NCBI GenBank assembly: GCA_028554755.1
Contig: JAPTOF010000017.1
Span: forward strand, 13,043,501 to 13,107,500
Reading direction: 5' to 3'
Length of the DNA stretch: 64,000 nucleotides
Source of the DNA: Cordia subcordata
Lineage: Eukaryota; Streptophyta; Magnoliopsida; Boraginales; Cordiaceae
Of the stretch, positions 62,206 to 64,000 are shown piece after piece. Position 1 is the stretch's first letter; each line of letters starts with the position of its first letter. Below the pieces are notes generated by a model, which was given only the letters and a program-made list of their open reading frames with translations, did not search any database and was not told the DNA's origin. The position numbers were made by a program, and so were the translations under genes.

Positions 62206-62210
62206 GGAAT
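62025..62210 (-). promoter_or_regulatory. NOI 5'UTR and TA-rich core promoter
   Basis: On the minus strand the 120 bases before the ATG are pyrimidine-rich (tctctctttttgttattc adjoining the ATG). Upstream lies an (AT)n tract at about 62176-62202 that offers many TATA-like sites. The transcription start is inferred to be near 62140-62150. Confidence 0.4.
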
Positions 62211-62414
62211 GAAATAAAAGAGAATTTCGAAATTCTAGCACAAAGTCACTTATGCTAATCTTTTGGTACAATATTTTTTCAATAAAGTTAAATTAATTTT
62301 TATTTTCATAAGTATGGTTAATCATATGGGTTCTACAAATTTGGATTAGAATTTAATCTATTTTTAGAAATATAAGATCAATAATGTACTTGTTTTAGAA
62401 ACATACTTGTCTAA

Positions 62415-62631
62415 GGACATGTTTGGATTGACTTTTTTTAGGAAAAAATAATTTTTTCTTGAAAAAGTTATATTACTTTTATAATAACTACTTAATTTGG
62501 TTTTAAAAAAAAATTAAAATTCTGAAGAAAAAAAAACTCAAATACAATTTTTTTTAAAAATCAGAATTTTCAACTTCTAAAAAAAAGTTGTTAAAAAAAG
62601 CTCTTCTAAAAAGGTCAATCCAAACGATCCC
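62415..62631. mobile_element. Tourist-like MITE, 217 bp, TAA duplication
   Basis: The left end ggacatgtttggattgactt pairs with the right end, whose reverse complement is gggatcgtttggattgacct. TAA precedes (62412-62414) and follows (62632-62634). It shares the TTTGGATTGAC core with the elements in UPL intron 1 and at about 17464. It lies about 270 bases upstream of the NOI promoter. Confidence 0.7.
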
Positions 62632-62634
62632 TAA

Positions 62635-63544
62635 GGTACAAAATAAATTTAATTTTACTTTATTTAAGTAAACTTCGCAATATAGTAATTACAAATCAAA
62701 TTAAGCCAAAATTAGGTATCAACTTATTTGTTCAGGATCAATTAATGGCGTTAATTATTCAAGATATTAAAAAATAAAGTTTAAAACTATATTAATTGGA
62801 GATACTATTTCATAATTAATTCAAACATTTAAGAGTTTAAAATATAAATAAATAAATACATGTGTACAAAAGTTGAAAAACGAAATAATTGTTTTCTTGT
62901 TTATGGTAATGTGCGAATATGTCCCCACTACCAACCATAGCACACAAGTGAATAATGTCTTGAAAGCTGAGAATTATTTACTCCTCTTGGTCTCTCTACA
63001 GTTGTAACTTGTAAGGGGCCTACAATTTTTGTTAATTCCACCTACACCCAAGTCTTTTTGCCATATGTGTACTTAATTTGGTCAAGATGTCTCTGTTAAA
63101 TTTTTTTTTTAAGGAAAAAGGGTAAATTTATTTAACTTTGTAAAATATGAATTTAAGGTCCTAAACTTTAAAAGCTTTAATAGAAGGGTTTAAACTTACA
63201 AAAAAGTTAACATTTACACACCGTTGAGTAATGGTCTTAAATTTTTGCTTATGTGGCATTTTATTTTCTTTCGTAGCATTTTACCTTTTTTTTTTCTCTC
63301 TTATGTGGATTTTCCAACATGGTCCAAATCCATGTAATATACACCAAAATTAAATATAACCTTAAAAAAAGAACATAAAAGAAAAAAAAGAAAATGCTAT
63401 ATTGCCTACACTAAACCCTCTTCTTTCAATTTGCAATCAAGAAGCAGTTAGTGCATGAGGTTTGTTTTTGTGCTTTATTCGTGTTTATCTTAATGTCTAA
63501 AAATAGTGTATGCTTTTTGCCTGGAAGATCCTCTTTTCTCGACC

Positions 63545-63589
<45 letters not shown>

Positions 63590-64000
63590 AGTAATGAATT
63601 ATTACTCTCTGGCTAAACACTAACGATAAGTAAGGAGAAGAGTTGATTGCTATAACTTATCTTTTAAAGGATGACGTATAAACTCTAGGAAGGCCCTGAA
63701 TGCTCCATTTTCAAGTATGACAAAATTAGACACAAACACAATGTTCGAGATTGCAAAGTGATGAACTAACTCCTATTCTAGATTATGGCATCAAAATGTC
63801 TAAGTTTTTCATTATATTACTAATTCTAGTTTTTAATAAAATGAGTATATACTTATAATTTTTTTTGGTTTATTGTAAATTTTTTATTTTATTAATATTT
63901 AAAATGCACAATATTAAAGTTTTTTAAACATTAAATATATATAACTTTGTTATATTAAGAAAAAAAAATGAAGATTAATTTATATTCTCATAGCGAACAA
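62635..64000. other. Intergenic to window end
   Basis: No supported gene. Contains an (AT)n tract of about 40 bases at 63548-63587 and otherwise A/T-rich sequence. Confidence 0.4.

Noticed and set aside
1..64000. CRISPR array, phage, plasmid or bacterial operon
   Set aside because: No spaced direct repeats of CRISPR type, no bacterial gene packing or ribosome binding sites; the introns and families are those of a plant.

Overview
The window is nuclear DNA of a flowering plant, most likely a eudicot. It is strongly AT-rich, its genes have many GT-AG introns with plant-style T-rich acceptors, and the gaps are full of MITEs, (AT)n microsatellites and small segmental duplications. The recognised proteins are plant families: a UPL1/UPL2-type HECT ligase, a p24 beta cargo receptor, a NOI/RIN4-like peptide, a DTX-type MATE carrier and a cellulose synthase-like E remnant. 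The species cannot be fixed from the sequence alone.

Layout. Positions 1-17.9 kb hold a degenerate tandem array of three minus-strand cystatin-like genes. Copy 1 shows only its 5' end at the window edge. Copy 2 (about 9.2-11.95 kb) is nearly intact. Copy 3 (about 13.6-16.0 kb) is a pseudogene broken by a lost start codon, a frameshift and a SINE. The copies carry different transposon insertions, so each can serve as an empty site for another. Between copies 1 and 2 lie a direct pair of about 0.7-kb repeats and diffuse TE remnants. Positions 21.06-39 kb are one plus-strand gene: a giant HECT E3 ubiquitin ligase with 15 coding exons, one of 7.9 kb, a predicted 3751 residues, and a probable 3'UTR intron. 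Positions 40.46-43.47 kb contain a decayed CSLE pseudogene, followed within 250 bp by a single-exon MATE transporter gene (43.72-45.14 kb) with one frameshift. Positions 45.2-55.2 kb have no recognisable gene, but hold tandem repeats, a duplicated segment and a Tourist-like MITE with a paralogous empty site. Positions 55.2-57.8 kb encode a p24 beta protein whose promoter has a textbook ER-stress element. Positions 59.09-62.15 kb hold a minus-strand NOI-domain gene convergent with p24. The last 1.8 kb is TE-derived and intergenic.

How the genes relate. There is no operon-like or clustered pathway. UPL (ubiquitination), NOI/RIN4-like (membrane-anchored, immunity-related family), the cystatin-like proteins (protease-inhibitor fold), MATE (efflux) and p24 (ER-Golgi cargo) are independent housekeeping or stress genes. 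I did not find a convincing new multi-gene system. The most notable items are the eroding cystatin-like array with its readable insertion history, the ERSE-I in the p24 promoter, the frameshifted MATE gene beside a CSLE pseudogene that contains an unidentified coding-like insert, and the stop-proximal 3'UTR intron of UPL.
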